A stretch of 64,000 bases of DNA from Tenodera sinensis (Eukaryota > Arthropoda > Insecta > Mantodea > Mantidae): the NCBI GenBank assembly GCA_030765045.1, contig CM060964.1, positions 320,497,013 through 320,561,012 on the forward strand. Direction: 5' to 3'. Of this stretch, positions 22,800 through 36,410 are shown piece by piece. The notes beneath the pieces were generated by a model. It saw nothing but the letters and a program-made list of their open reading frames with translations. It ran no database searches and was not told the origin of the DNA. Every line of letters starts with the position of its first letter. The stretch's first letter is position 1. A program made the position numbers and the translations under genes.

Positions 22800-23466
22800 T
22801 TTTTTAATTTAATCGGAATATTCTGCAACTCGGCAATCCTTTAATGCCGCTTTACTTTCAATAAATAACACAAGTCGGTCGGTATCCAATTATGTTGCTC
22901 TTCTCTTGTCATGCTGATCGTATTGCTAAATCACTCAGTTGCGTGGAAGTGAGGTGTCGTTGGAATCAAATTGTAGGATTTCTGCTGCTGCACCCAGTGT
23001 CCCAACGCAACAGTTATCAAGAAGTTGTTGGTCTGAGTTCTGTCATCTAACTCTCTGGTTGAACGGTTGCAGCCATTGCGTGCTGTTGCATGTAGTTGAT
23101 CGCCTGAAGGCTGCCTAAGTGATGGAAAAAACCAAACGTTATTACAGTTTACGTGTTCGGTACATTTCCAGAAGTTTCATTTTATTAGCTTTATAAGCTT
23201 TTCATTTTTATACCACCGATTTTTCAGCTTATTTAAGTGCAGTGCATATGCAATTATTTTACACGCTTTTATAATAGCTGAAATTGCGAAGAAGATGGTT
23301 TTGATTTGACAAGGGGAAGAAAGGTAAATTATGAACCCCTTTTCCAGAACTAGGTTATTAACCTCCAGTTTTTACAAGTTTATTTTTCTGTAAGTTTAAA
23401 TGCCAGTTTTAAGGCTGAAAATCTAGGAAAAGGGTTAGAATACAAGTGTAATATTGGGAGATAGAA
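22800..23466. other. Unassigned sequence
   Basis: No gene or family recognised. Confidence 0.3.
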
Positions 23467-23590
23467 TCATGATTCAAAAATTCAGCGCCATAGCCGAGAT
23501 TTCAAACATGGATTTTCCGCTCTACGCGTGGCTACTCTTGAGCTGCCAAGGCAGCTTGCCAGTATGACATTAAATTCCCCAACTGATTCG
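23467..23590 (-). repeat. tRNA-like repeat S6, copy 1
   Basis: AAAAATTCAGCGCCATAGCC, then GAGATTTCAAACATGG resembles a B-box complement and GCAGCTTGCCAGTATGACAT follows. The same blocks occur at 30481-30600. Homology continues past the tRNA-like part, so the element start may lie further right. Confidence 0.55.
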
Positions 23591-23758
23591 CATTGTTCCT
23601 GGTACACTATTAGGGAACATTGCTTGCCATTTCTGTACATTAAAAATAATCTTTTGAAGTTGCTTTGACCTCTAGAATTGTTTAATACGGAGACAAAACT
23701 AAAATATTTTAAGGGGAGACAAGATGGCGAAAATTGCCACCGCCAAAAGAAATCTATA

Positions 23759-24006
<248 letters not shown>

Positions 24007-24430
24007 CAAATGGACAAACGACATTAGATTTTTTCGCTTTGAACACTGTTCTGTGAATTACGTTTGCTGATATCAGTGCTCCTGTTGTCAGATTGTCAAT
24101 TGTTAAAGATTGCTTGTTATGTTTTAGGATGACAAAAATAACCTATAATTTGGTTACTGAGATAAAATTGTTGATTATAGATATTATAATTAAGAAAATA
24201 ATCCTATCTTACTTAATAAGCAAACTTACTGGGTAAAAATAGATCAGTGCACTTAGAAGGCATATGTAGATCCTGTAAAAATTTCGCTCTGGTATCTTAA
24301 ATATTTCTTAGAATTAAAGAGTAGCATATTTAACATTGCCGGGATAGGCCATTTTCCGCTCTTAAAATAATGTGTTCTTCCATAGAAGAAGGGGCCCAAA
24401 TGACCTAGCTGTAGACTGGCCCCTAAACTC

Positions 24431-24928
24431 TACTCACTCACTCACTCACTCACTCACTCACTCACTCACTCACTCACTCACTCACTCACTCACTCACTCA
24501 CTCACTCACTCACTCACTCACTCACTCACTCACTCACTCACTCACTCACTCACTCACTCACTCACTCACTCACTCACTCACTCACTCACTCACTCACTCA
24601 CTCACTCACTCACTCACTCACTCACTCACTCACTCACTCACTCACTCACTCACTCACTCACTCACTCACTCACTCACTCACTCACTCACTCACTCACTCA
24701 CTCACTCACTCACTCACTCACTCACTCACTCACTCACTCACTCACTCACTCACTCACTCACTCACTCACTCACTCACTCACTCACTCACTCACACACATT
24801 CACTCACTCTCTCTCACTCACTCCCTCACTCACTCTCTCACTCACTCATACACTCACTCACTCACTTACTCACTCACTCACTCACTCTCTCACTCACTCA
24901 CTCACTCACTCACTCACCCACTCACTCA
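24431..24928. repeat. (ACTC)n tetranucleotide array, ~500 bp
   Basis: Near-perfect ACTC/TCAC units run to about 24792. A degenerate tail follows with CTCT and CACACA interruptions. It follows GGCCCAAATGACCTAGCTG and GGCCCCTAAACTCT, which may be the 3' end of a retroposon whose tail seeded the array. The 190-codon ORF of Thr-His-Ser-Leu repeats is an artefact. Confidence 0.95.
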
Positions 24929-25369
24929 AAAGCGGGAAAACTGATGCAAAGTTGATGTTTTTTGAATCATGAAAATCTGCAGAGCACTTTTCAGAACAGC
25001 TTTTCGTTTAGCATCCCTAGCCACAATGCTAATGTTGAGGATATTTTCCCCCATGAACACTCAGTGGGCTAATGAGCGTAAAAGATTGCAAATAATTACA
25101 GAATGGCATGAAAAATTTCATTTACAGTAGATTTTAGGACTATACTAGCTGAAATAATCCACGTTGCCCGTGTTTCGACGATTTAACCCCAAAACTTTCA
25201 GACTTAGGTTGCACTTGTCCAGTAGCTTTGTGTTTCTTTGGTGACATGTAGAAAGCATTAATTAAAACTCTCAGGATACTATGGGGAATAAAAAATAAAT
25301 TAACTAAATAAAAACATCGGTAAGACACTATACACAAGCACTGCTGAACAATCACAAATGCCACAGGAA

Positions 25370-25920
25370 GTAAAGTGAGTAGAGAAAACCGCGTGAATGT
25401 GATACATTGCATTTTTATTTCAATCATGGAAAACTGTATGACTTGTTTTTGAAGGCCAAGTAGAGGACATGCGAATGTGTTTCGTAAAAAAAAGTGAGTA
25501 GAGAAAATCGTGTCAATGTAATATGATGCATTTCTATTTCAAATATATATAAAATTAATGTATTGTTTGTAGATGTGGCAGTAGGGAAAGAAATATGGTT
25601 GTATTTTGTAAAAGGACAGTAACTAGAGAAAACTGTGCAAACGTAATACGTTGCATTTCTATTTAAATCATAGAAAATTGTATGTTGAAGGGCAAGTAGA
25701 GAAGACATGTGAATGTGTTATATAAAAGAAAAAGTAGTAGAGAAATCCATGTGAATGTAAACGTTGCATAGGAAAATGAATAGCATAAAACCTTTATGAA
25801 AATACATTTAGATTTGCCAATTTTCATCGGATGAATGGTATAGCAGCCCATAAGGGACAAACAAACATTCATTTCTATATCAATAGATTTTTGAAGATAA
25901 CCTGCTAGCATGTATAGTAA
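25370..25920 (+). repeat. H2 repeat: ~120-bp tandem units, 4 units
   Basis: Unit markers are GTGAATGTGATAC at 25393, GTCAATGTAATAT near 25512, GTGCAAACGTAATAC near 25635 and GTGAATGTAAACG near 25751. Spacings are about 119, 123 and 116 bp. Each marker follows GTAGAGAAAA or a close variant. The unique tail (GAATAGCATAAAACC, then GGGACAAACAAACATTCA) matches the 16.0- and 38.1-kb copies. Confidence 0.75.
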
Positions 25921-25924
25921 AGCG

Positions 25925-26714
25925 AGATTTTTCTCACTAAATAATGTATCAATTAAATACCGTTGTAGGTGCTGTTTTATTCCTAGCAACAGTGACCAAC
26001 ACCAGGATTTGGATTTCATTTGTCGTGCTGACACATGGCTATCGTAGTCAGATCATAAATATAAACTTTAAATTACATACATTTGAGTATATTTAAGTTT
26101 AAAACTGCTGGAAGCATGGAATCTTTAAAGTGTCATAAATATTGATTGTTCTCGTACTGTATGGTGTAAAAAAAAAACCAACGATCGGATCTTTGACGCC
26201 AATATTAATCGTTTATCGTTTAGCAGCTGAAGTGGGGATTTACGCAGTTGTTGGACTAACATATTAAATTCCACTTGGGTATAAAAGAGCATTGCATAAG
26301 CACTGAAACTTACCAAAAGCGACTGGATGGAGTAGCACCGCCCATGTTTTGCGGTTTTCTGCCATTGTCCGGCTCACCTTGCGATGATGTCCCGTGCTGT
26401 TGCAATGCATGGCTTATCCGTTCAGTTCTTGTACTACCAGCAGCAACAATGGTGTAATCGAAGTGGATCAAGGAAACGCTACCAGGGTCGCTTCAAGGCG
26501 ATGTATCATTGTTGCGGAACCGATAAGTTCTAACACCGTCTCTGATTGCAACAATGCCTGCAGATGCACCGCTGCAGCACTGAAGTAGGGAATTCATCCA
26601 TGACATCGCGAGTAACAGCACTTCAAAAACGAGAAGTATTGTCAATTGAGGTTAGTAACAGATATCCCAGAAATAGCTGATGCTACAGGAAAGTTAGGTA
26701 TTTGAAATAAACTA
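25925..26714. other. Unassigned; small GC-richer island at 26300-26600
   Basis: The island at 26300-26600 is compositionally distinct and open in short frames on both strands. No motif is recognisable and I cannot tell an exon from a repeat fragment. Confidence 0.3.
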
Positions 26715-27615
<901 letters not shown>

Positions 27616-27949
27616 CAATGGATCCCTTTATGTTTCCGAAGGACTATAAAAAGGGTTTTGGGAAAGTATTATTTCACCTGAAAATTAAAGGTCTCTTATG
27701 CACGTCAGAAAAAGCAATGGCTTACATTCCAGTTACATTCATTAAAAATTGTCATTTATAGCAGTTCAGGGGAACCCCCCGTTCCCCTGAACCAGGGTTT
27801 GCCAAACCACTGCCTGTGAACTGGTTTTGCTTGATCCATCTACAAACTTGAAAATATATAAATAAAAAGAAACGGTGCACTTGCAGTAAATTAATATATT
27901 CACGAATTTTGAAGGATTAAATTAAATTAAGCAGTGAAGTTTTTACTTG

Positions 27950-28220
27950 ACATACATTGCAATGGCCTACTGAAGGACAAATACGAGGAAATTAATATGG
28001 TTGATTTTTGCAACTGTTTGCCGAGTGACACATTTTCTCGTTTGAAAGACTGTGCAAGAGCTAATATCAGTGTTCGCATCAACGTATATCTATGAAAACA
28101 CATTTTCAGATCAAACTATACTCTTATACGACTGATGAACATTTATTTAGATGATACGCAGCACAAAAGTAGAACCACATGGCTGCACTGAGCAGAGAGA
28201 AGTCAATTTTATTCTTACCT
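27950..28220 (+). pseudogene. hAT transposase C-terminal remnant (GTF2IRD2/ZBED5-like type)
   Basis: Readable blocks are VDFCNCLPSDTFSRLKDC near 27998-28050 and ANISV near 28062. After a frame change, an EKTFSDQ-like block follows at about 28095 and TDEHLFR near 28134. The order matches the transposase C-terminus of this group (short leucine/cysteine-rich segment, then a conserved E..FS block, then TDEHL). Frameshifts and stops make it non-functional. Confidence 0.6.
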
Positions 28221-28562
28221 TGAGTATGAGCTGCAATTGAGGTAAAAATACTTCGTGTAACAGGTTTTAATATTCAGTGCCCAAACTAGTAGGTATGATA
28301 CAGGAGACAAAAGCAAATATGTACATGTTAAATAAACATGTGTGAAAAACCCATATTGCGTGAGCACTGAACATGCAAGTAATACACGAGTGGAGCAGGT
28401 AAAAGTCGTTTTGTCTCAGGTTGTTACACCAAATGTTAGTTTGGGATACGCAGTATGTCGTGATGTCATACTCTGTGACACTGAGCCAGTAAACAGCAGG
28501 TAACACTAGTGCCTGTGTGGCAGTTGCAGTGTCAATATGAATCGCTACATGTGGGAAGAACT

Positions 28563-28818
28563 ACGAGTGAATGAGCCAGCGAGTGAGTGAGTGAGTCAGT
28601 CAGTGAGTCAGTGGGTGAGTGAGTCAGTGAGTGAGTCAGTGGGTGAGTGAGTCAGTGAATGAGTGAGTCAGCGAATGAGTGACTCAGCGAATGAGTCAGT
28701 GAATGAGTGAGTGAGTCAGTGAATGAGTGAGTGAGTGAGTCAGTAAATAAGTCAGTGAGTGAGTGAATCGGTGAGTGAGAGAATGAGTGAATCAGTGAGT
28801 GAGGAGTGAGTGAGTGGG
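28563..28818. repeat. (GAGT)n / (GAGTCAGT)n degenerate array
   Basis: About 255 bp of GAGT units with frequent CAGT and GAAT variants. It sits inside the 28.3-kb element. Confidence 0.9.
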
Positions 28819-28849
28819 GTTTAAGGGTCCACAGTTAGGACATTTGAGC

Positions 28850-29225
28850 CCGAGAGAGGACTGCAAGACATACACATTGTTTATGGTGCGGGGCTGAAGA
28901 AATAGTTGAAGATCCCTAGCCATCCTTAGATATCAGGAGGATTTGGTTTCAGCACGATGGGGTCCCAGCGCACTTTGCAGAACCAGTCTGAGTGGTGTAC
29001 CCAGTACTTTTGGCAATCGGAGGATCAGCCGGGGAGGACCTGTACATTGGCCTGCAAGATCCTGGACCTCACCCCATCATACTTATTTCTCTAGAGCTAC
29101 ATGAAAGCCGAGGTGTATTCTTGTTGACTCTGAGGCAGAATTGATTGCAAGATTTCTTGCACGTGCCACACACATACAGAACGCACCACACATTTTCCAG
29201 TGAACACGGGCCTCCCTGCTAACAG
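28850..29225 (+). pseudogene. Tc1/mariner-like transposase fragment
   Basis: The characteristic block FQHDGVPAHFAEPV (about 28943-28985, catalytic-region Asp in HDG) is followed in other frames by LDLTPSYLFL near 29070. A tail with SEAELIARFLARATHIQNAP follows near 29135-29195. Multiple frameshifts and stops. The N-terminal half is missing. Confidence 0.7.
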
Positions 29226-30480
29226 CTCTGCACTGAGGTTAATGCTGCTCATTTTGAACATTTAGTATAATATAATAGTGATCAGAACAATAAAGTAATG
29301 AACTATTTTATTCTCAATCTCACACAGTAACCTCCTACATACTGATTACTCCAATAATATGCATCTCCAGGACATGGTTATTCAACAACATTTATTTGTT
29401 ATGGTCTCCTGATTTAGTTTGGGCACTGCATTTTTGAAGATGCTGTATATTGCACACGAGTTACATTTTCATGAGACTATGAATAAAAGAGTGATATTTG
29501 CTAAGTATTTAGCTACATTGGTTACTAGCCAGCATGTGTAGATCTTAGTCCTATAAAACACTGCTTATAAACTAATCTGATTCGTGTCCTGCCTGTGAAT
29601 TTACTGTTCCTATCTAAAGGGACCGTGGGACTAAAATTTTAATTTTCTATATTTTTTAAGGAATGAAATCAATACTTTGTACACTTAAGAGTGTTTATGT
29701 TATAAACTACCACACAAAGTACCAGCACAATTTGCTTTATAGTGTTCAGGGAATTAATTATTCAATTTGTTCACAATGTGAAAATAGGTTAATATTCATC
29801 ATATTCCATGCGCTTTGAAAACTAAAATATCACAACACCATTTTTTATTTTTATATACTCTAATCGCCTAACAAACACCAATCTTTGGCAGGAAGAAAAA
29901 AAATGATTACTTTAAAAGTAATTAATTTCTTTGCTTTGATGGGAATTGAAAATACATATGTTTTAAAACTTTTATTGAATATTTATTTTTTTAAGCTGGT
30001 CAAATTTAGAGATTTTGAAAACCAAGACTGAAGTTTAAGTCACATAAATAAAGCACATGCTGGAAGAATTCTAGCAGCATAGCACAACATTTAATGCGTA
30101 TGGAGCAGATAGTGTATTAAAAATGCCAAGTTGAAAAAAAAATTAATTTTTCTACATACATGCATCATGATTATGAGTGAGATTACCTGTTTGTCACATC
30201 TTCCTTCTTTTGTGTACTAGTCTATCTCTCCTCCGATTCATAGCCTTTCCCTTGCAGCGAGATTCCGCTTAACTATTCCTTTCCGCTGAATTTGGTTGTT
30301 TTTGCGCCCTAATTGGTCCATATTTTATTCAAATACTGCCGAAAGTTTAACCAGAAATGGGGCACTTAAATGTAGCAAACAACTGCGCTAGATCTTTAAA
30401 AATGGTGAAATTTAAACATTTTCACTGCCAACCTATAGCTGAAAGTTTGGAGATTAGTATATGTATAAAGCTAAAAATCA

Positions 30481-30600
30481 TTAAGAGGTGGAATCAGGAC
30501 TGAAAAATTCAATGTCATAGCCGGGATTTGAACCACAGATCGAGCGGATGCTTTAACCACCAAGCTACCATGTCCAACTTGCCAGTATGATATTGAATTC
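30481..30600 (-). repeat. tRNA-like repeat S6, copy 2
   Basis: AAATTCAATGTCATAGCCGG, then GATTTGAACCACAGATCG (B-box complement) and TTTAACCACCAAGCTACC (A-box complement), then ACTTGCCAGTATGATATTG. Matches 23467-23590, and 52785-52845 on the other strand. Confidence 0.65.
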
Positions 30601-30698
30601 CCCAACCCAGCCTCTTAAACACCGCCCAAACACGGCTTGTGTGTTTAAAACACCAGCAGTAAGTTTGTTGGCATAAATAATAAAAATCATTAATTTAA

Positions 30699-31252
30699 TA
30701 ATTGTTCGGTCAATTAAGGAAAATGAAGCTATTAACAGTGAAGCAAAAAGATTCCAAAGTAAGAACAAATTAGAAACTAAAAACTTCACTTATCATAGAA
30801 ACCAGAATAAAAGAGCATTTTAGAAATATTAAATATAAACAAACTGATAAATCAGCTGTGGCACATCATTTTGGTCATTTAATCATGAAATTAATCCAGA
30901 AGTTAAATTATAAAACAATTAAGTGGACCTATAGATTTAATGGTTTGGGAAAAAAATTGTATTTTAAAAAACAGGAACCGTGTTATGAACTTTGAATTAC
31001 CTTCTATAGATTGTATTTATAGGTCGTTGTTTTCAGAGATTGGTAATTAAAATGAGCATCAGCATCTATGTTTTTTGTTTTCAGAAAAATGAAGAATTGT
31101 AGCTTTGGTAACAAATTTGTTTGTATAGCTTTGAGAATGAGTTGGAGTCAACTCGAAACTTGAGTCAGTTTTTGCAAAAAGAACTTGCAACATTACTAAG
31201 ATAAGTGAAGTTTTTAGTTTCTAATTTGTTCTTAGTTTATAATTGTTCGGTC
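30699..31252. repeat. Foldback-like structure: 35-bp perfect inverted repeat inside 13-bp direct repeats
   Basis: The 35-bp arms at 30760-30794 and 31200-31234 are exact reverse complements (containing TAGAAACTAAAAACTTCAC). Outside them TAATTGTTCGGTC occurs in the same orientation at 30699-30711 and 31239-31251 or within a base. The left outer segment (GAAGCTATTAACAGTGAAGC) is homologous to the structure at 60.3-60.9 kb. No coding content. Confidence 0.7.
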
Positions 31253-31352
31253 TTTTTCAGTCCCAGGGTCTCTTGAACTTGGTGTGGCTTCGCTCTCAAT
31301 TTATTCTCTGACGGTTATGTGGCCCCGTCGTGAAAGTTTGGCAACCCCTGCC

Positions 31353-32067
31353 TTAAGTTGTGCTGCATTATGATTACTGATTACAACTCCTGCTGCTTTT
31401 TACCTTCGCTCAGAAATGCCAGAGTTTTGCAGCGTTAATTAGCACTTCTGAAAACTAAAATCTTTTAGTAACATCGGCTGGTCAGCATATATTGGAGAGA
31501 GGTTTAAATAGATGAAATAGATAGTCTTCGACATATACCTACAGTCGAAAGAGGCACCTGCCTGAAAAAGAATGGAAGTAGGCCAAAATGAATGTTGTAT
31601 TCCAACCGTAGTTTTCAGATGAAGTGATTAACAGCTTAACAATATGCGCTCATACATTATGAAAGTCGACAGTTGCGTTACATACCGTTTGTAATAAAAT
31701 GCAAGTATGGAGTAAATGCAGCGCGAGGTTGCGCCACAGTGAATCACCGCGTCACGGCGACTTGAACATATTGCGACATTCCTTCCATTACATACCTACT
31801 TTTTATGTAGGTATACATGTTCTTATGGCACAAACATCACCAAGCAGGACGTTTACATACAAGTTGCAATTATATAAACATAATACTGAATTATCGACAA
31901 AATTTCGAGAAAAAACCTGATGTGTGGAACTCATATGACTTTCTCTACGCTTGTACAAACTATTCTTACAAATGCTTACTCCTATATCTACTTCATGTTG
32001 ATTGAGATAAACATTATTTGCAGAAATTATCTTTTTTCGCCACACACATTTAAATAAATCAGGCTTA
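31353..32067. other. Unassigned sequence
   Basis: No recognised gene. The last ~160 bp before 32067 resemble an H1 right-end segment in minus orientation (CTGATGTGTGGAACTCATATG, CTTTCTCTACGCTTGTAC at 31918-31955). A second H1 fragment may therefore abut the next copy head to head. Confidence 0.4.
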
Positions 32068-32069
32068 TT

Positions 32070-32924
32070 ATTTTCTCTACTACGTATACTAAAGTAGAGG
32101 AAGTATTGTATTCCACCCAAAAATTCGATGTCAAGAAATTATATTTGAGGCCCCTCAACACCCCCCCCCCCCAAAAAAAGCATTTTTAGAAAAAGGTCAG
32201 TGTGTCTGAGTGTCTGCTGTCAGCTTTTGGACAGCATAACTCAAAAACGAAAAGCCGCCTAAAAACCAATGTTGCTATTTAAGTTTAATGTATTTCAAGG
32301 ATGCGATACGAAGATATTGAAGAAAATTGCTTCACCCTAAACTACTCTTTACATCGAAAATTTTTTGAAAATTTTGATTTTCATGAAAATGGCTCCAACG
32401 ATTTTGATTAAAATGACATATGTTTGAGATATTTTTATTACAAATGAAATACTTATCTTGAATTTTCTGGCTATAGCCCCTGTAGTCCTATTTACTCTGG
32501 ATGAGTTTTGCCTAACTGGTAAACCGTAAGAGATAGACCAAATCTTACTATAGAAAAAGTGTAGATCTTGCTAAAATATACAATTTATGTCTGAATAAAT
32601 GTTTTTATAGAGTGAATCATTTCGGAGATATGCCTTGTTATTTCTGTGAGTTTTGGAGAACTTACACTTCTGTCGAATGGAACATCACTAGTCATTTTGT
32701 TATATGTTAACCGTGCAAAGAGAACGGAATTTGAAAGCTTTAAAAGATTTGACTATCGCTCAAAGTCTACTGTATTCCCATATTCTCCTTGTACCTACAA
32801 GAAAATAATAGGATAATTTTTACAAATGTTTATCTCAACTAACACGAAGAAGATACAGGAATAAGAGTTTGTAAGAATGGTTAGTACAAGAGTAGAGAAA
32901 GTCATGTGAGTGCAACACATCAGA
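32070..32924 (+). mobile_element. Full-length H1
   Basis: It starts ATTTTCTCTACTACGTATAC and ends AGTAGAGAAAGTCATGTGAG, then CACATCAGA. A C-run/A-run replaces part of the left flank of the core (32161-32178) and the TG core is short (TGTGTCTGAGTGTCTG). Internal landmarks are all present. No ORF. Confidence 0.85.
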
Positions 32925-33329
32925 CTTCTTTTACACTGATGTGACGTAATGCACTGAACGCAATGTACATTGTCCTTGGGCTTTAAATAATTTGCACACT
33001 TCACAGTTAATATCACTTCAAAAACACAGCACCAATCAAAATGCAGTATCACTTGTGAATGGAAACGTCTGAAATTAAACAAAATTTACAGTTAAAATGC
33101 TGGAATTGTGGGATGATCAATCTGGCAGTCAATATCTGAAATACATATTCATTACTAATTGTGTGTAAATACATCCCCGCAGTGAAAATGTTGAATGACA
33201 AAGGTAAGGTGTTCCAAAACTAAATTAATTTGCGAAAATATTAGGGAGGAAATAAATACGAAAGCAGCATTCGAGTAACAATAGTTAGTGTTTTATAAAA
33301 CAGAAAATTCATAGTTCAGTAATACTTTT

Positions 33330-33677
33330 ATTTACCGAAATAAACTAAACCCCGGCGCGACAGCCCACAAGGGGCCAAGGACTACCGCCCAGCCGCTGCG
33401 TCCCCCACCTCTGCCCACTACAGGTGTCATTGGTGAGGTGCAGTATTGGAGGGTGGGACGTGGTCAACGCCCCAAGCCCTCCCGGCCGGTTATGCGGTCT
33501 TCTAGACCTGGGGCCGCTACTTCTCTATCAAGTAGCTCCTCAATTGGTCCCCCCGGGACCTAACGAGGCTGAGTGCACCCCGTGCCAGACCTCCCAGAGG
33601 GGATAAAATCCCCATGCTGGTACCGGGGATCGAACCTGGGTCCTCCGCGCCAGAGGCAAGCGCGATTTACCGAAATA
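33330..33677 (-). mobile_element. SINE S1, copy 2, with perfect 13-bp duplication
   Basis: A SINE body at 33343-33664 is flanked by ATTTACCGAAATA at 33330-33342 and 33665-33677. The tRNA-like head is at the right end (GATCGAACCTGGGTCC complement). It differs from the 17.8-kb copy by scattered substitutions and an extra internal segment (CACAAGGGGCCAAGG). Confidence 0.9.
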
Positions 33678-34315
33678 CCCGTTTGTAAAACCCTCCAAAT
33701 TGTTCGGCAATAATTCCATTAAAGAGAGGGTTGTCTTATTTTCGAGTAAATGCGGTAAAACACTAAATTATGAATTTTTGGGAAAATGTTATGTGGTAGA
33801 CCAAATCTGAGTGCTGATTCGTTATTTCCAGCCATAAATGTACAGAAAACACATATTTTCGTTCAAAGGGCACTTTTCATGTTGCGCAATGTTATATAAC
33901 AGGATTTTACCGACTCATGCTTTGCTAGGTAAAGAAATACAGCAATCAAGTATAATGCACATTACATAATTGACCGAAACGCAAGGGGGCAAATAAATAC
34001 CATGTTTATTTAATGTTTACTGTCATTAAAAGCAGAATAGGACCTTGATGCAATCTAGCACAGTAACCGAAACGCAGTCACTTTTTAGCCAGTCTTCATG
34101 GCGTAATACTTTCTGCATTTGCATTGGCAGATGAACGGGGCTCGATTCCTCATTAGGGTTATGGTATTCTATTGTGCCACATTGAGTCTTAAATCTATGG
34201 AAAGTAGTTTTAATACTCAGCAACTTTGTTGAAGGAAATAACTATAATTTTACCGAAAATGGGCACCCTAAAATTGTGGTCACAAATTAAAAATAAAAGT
34301 AAGCCACCATTAATC

Positions 34316-34740
34316 CTAGTGATATAGCTCCGTGGTAACATGAGGAGTTCACATTCGGAAGATCCCGGGTTCGATTCCCGTCGAACTTAGTTTTTCCTGG
34401 TTATCCCTGGCTCGCAGGTGAATGTTGCGGTGATTTCTCTAATACCACCATTGCCTTTTCATCATTTCTTTTTCATTCCGTTTCCTTCTTATGTTTCAGG
34501 TGTCCTAGATTTCATGGCGTATGGCAGTGCCGGACAGACAGCGCGGATTCTTGCTCAAAGGAAAGAATACAGTAGAGGTCTGCTTGTTCGACGGGTCGTT
34601 CATCGTCCACTCTATGCAGCTCCAGCAGTGAGACGGGTCTTCGAGTGTGCAATCGCGCGCATCTCTATGGTGTATCCGCCTGTGGCCTGTAATCTCCTGT
34701 GATTCCTTCATTCCATCCCTTTCTTCAAGGGGTGCAGTCA
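34316..34740 (+). repeat. SINE S2, most complete copy
   Basis: The head has TAGCTCCGTGGTAACATGAG (A-box region) and CCGGGTTCGATTCCCG (B box), a good Pol III promoter. The body then matches 1-305 and the complement of 10735-11100. The 94-codon ORF is incidental. Confidence 0.75.
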
Positions 34741-36410
34741 AAATGGATTAGACAAAAATCGAGTCACGTCTGGAAGGCCTAAATCCTATATAGCACATTG
34801 CCTTGTTTACACCATCCCCGATACGTGTAGTGGCAGCTATTAGTTCCAAATCTTAATAATATTAACCCATATGATCAATCAAGGCGCTGTGCCCTGTAGG
34901 ACAGGTGGATTTAGTATTCCAGACAGGACTCATTTGTTTTGTCCACGGTTATACAGACAGCACGGAAAGAAATTGGCACTGCCTTCTTCCAGACACCGTT
35001 TTCCTTGCTGTTTTAGAGTACATTATTACGTCATTCTTTCATTTTCTTGGCTGATACTGTTACCTTGTGTTCTGTATCGAACCAATACAGCATACCTATG
35101 CTGGAGTTGACAATTCATTGACTAATTAAGAATAGGAGCTGCCACCTCCCTCAATTGGAAGGGAGTGGAGGTAACGTATCCCCTTTCAAATTGCTGAAGA
35201 CTGATATAAGAATACACGCCCTATGAATACCCCTGCAGACCATCAGAAATTCGATGATTATTACTATTTGTGCTCTATGTACGTCACAGTGTGCGTGGTG
35301 TCCCCCTCAGTGGTATAACCTAACCCTAACTCTAGGTTGCCATTAAAAGTGTACGAAGCCTTGGGGAATATCGTAGATTTACAGAACGAAATATATCACA
35401 GAATCTAACGGCAAAATCCCACCGATGTAAATAGCTTGCAAAATGCCAACTACTTACTGATGTAGGTATATAATGAAGCGACATTATACCGGTTGTGTTG
35501 ATATTTTCAAGTGACCTGAAAAAAATTAAGATGCCAAATGAAGAATGTGCCTTAAACAATTTTGCATAGATATAATATTTTGAAATCTATTCAAATTTAA
35601 GAAGAATAATGATTGGTATGGAGAGAGTGTTAAAAGTGTCCGATTTTTTGGAATTTCTTCCTATACCTACGTCCAGTAAACACAGGCATAAAAGATACAA
35701 AATGCTGCGGACGTATCTGAAATATAAGGCTATGTGTTTATTTAGTCTTTTTTCATTTATAATATCCATAGGCTGTTACCTCTTGGACATCACATTTCCA
35801 GTAACTTAATTCAGTGTAAGATTTAAAGAACTTATATGTTAAAAAAATTCTGTTGGCCGCGCTCGTTTGAAACATTCATGCGAAACTTTTACTTCTCTCT
35901 GTCTCAAGTTAAGATAAACATTTGCATAATTATGGTAGTAGCAAAATTTAATGGCTGATAGTTGGCTATTACTATTCTTTTTCCTGTTGTGCAAATAAAT
36001 GTGAGTGCAAATATTTATATCGCCGATTTTACAGCGTGATTTCACAGCGTGTTTAACAACACAATACTGCAAGGCGTGGCAAGCCTATGATTGTATTGTG
36101 TGTTGAGCCAGCCGCCATTAAATTTTGTGATAGCCATAGTTCCATTATAAATTTAGTTTTAGTTACAATGGGGATAAAGGCGCCAAATGTTTAAAAACTG
36201 GTACTATATTCTGAAATTCAATATTCTTTCCATGACATAAAGAGAAGCAACTGAATAGCGGCAGTACTTTAATAAAACGACAAAAGTATTGAACAATTCA
36301 AATAAATAATAAAATTACGTAACTCCGAAATTGCTGATGTAACATATTATATTCGAAATAAATTTTGTGTTTTAAAGAAATCTACCTTTTATGGAACGTC
36401 TTTGTCTCTC
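34741..36410. other. Unassigned sequence
   Basis: I scanned both strands and found only short ORFs without domains and no repeat family beyond the S2 copy at its left and the foldback half at its right. Confidence 0.35.

Larger units (their letters stand above)
28275..29428 (+). mobile_element. Tc1/mariner-like element remnant with CAGTGCCCAAACTA termini
   Basis: CAGTGCCCAAACTAGTAGG at 28275 and the complement of TTTAGTTTGGGCACTG ending at 29428 form terminal inverted repeats. A transposase remnant lies inside (28850-29225), together with a (GAGT)n tract. A TA target duplication is not evident at the exact ends. Confidence 0.55.
27793..31350. mobile_element. Putative hAT element bounded by CAGGGKTTGCCAAAC repeats
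   Basis: Left CAGGGTTTGCCAAAC (27793) and complemented right CAGGGGTTGCCAAACTTT (ending 31350) match each other and the general look of hAT termini of the GTF2IRD2/ZBED5-like group. No 8-bp target duplication is evident (flanks CCCTGAAC and CCTTAAGT). The interior holds a transposase remnant, a Tc1/mariner-like element and an inverted repeat. The ends may therefore belong to one heavily invaded element or to two different ones. Confidence 0.45.

Noticed and set aside
24372..24944. 190-codon Thr-His-Ser-Leu ORF
   Set aside because: Translation of the ACTC tetranucleotide array.
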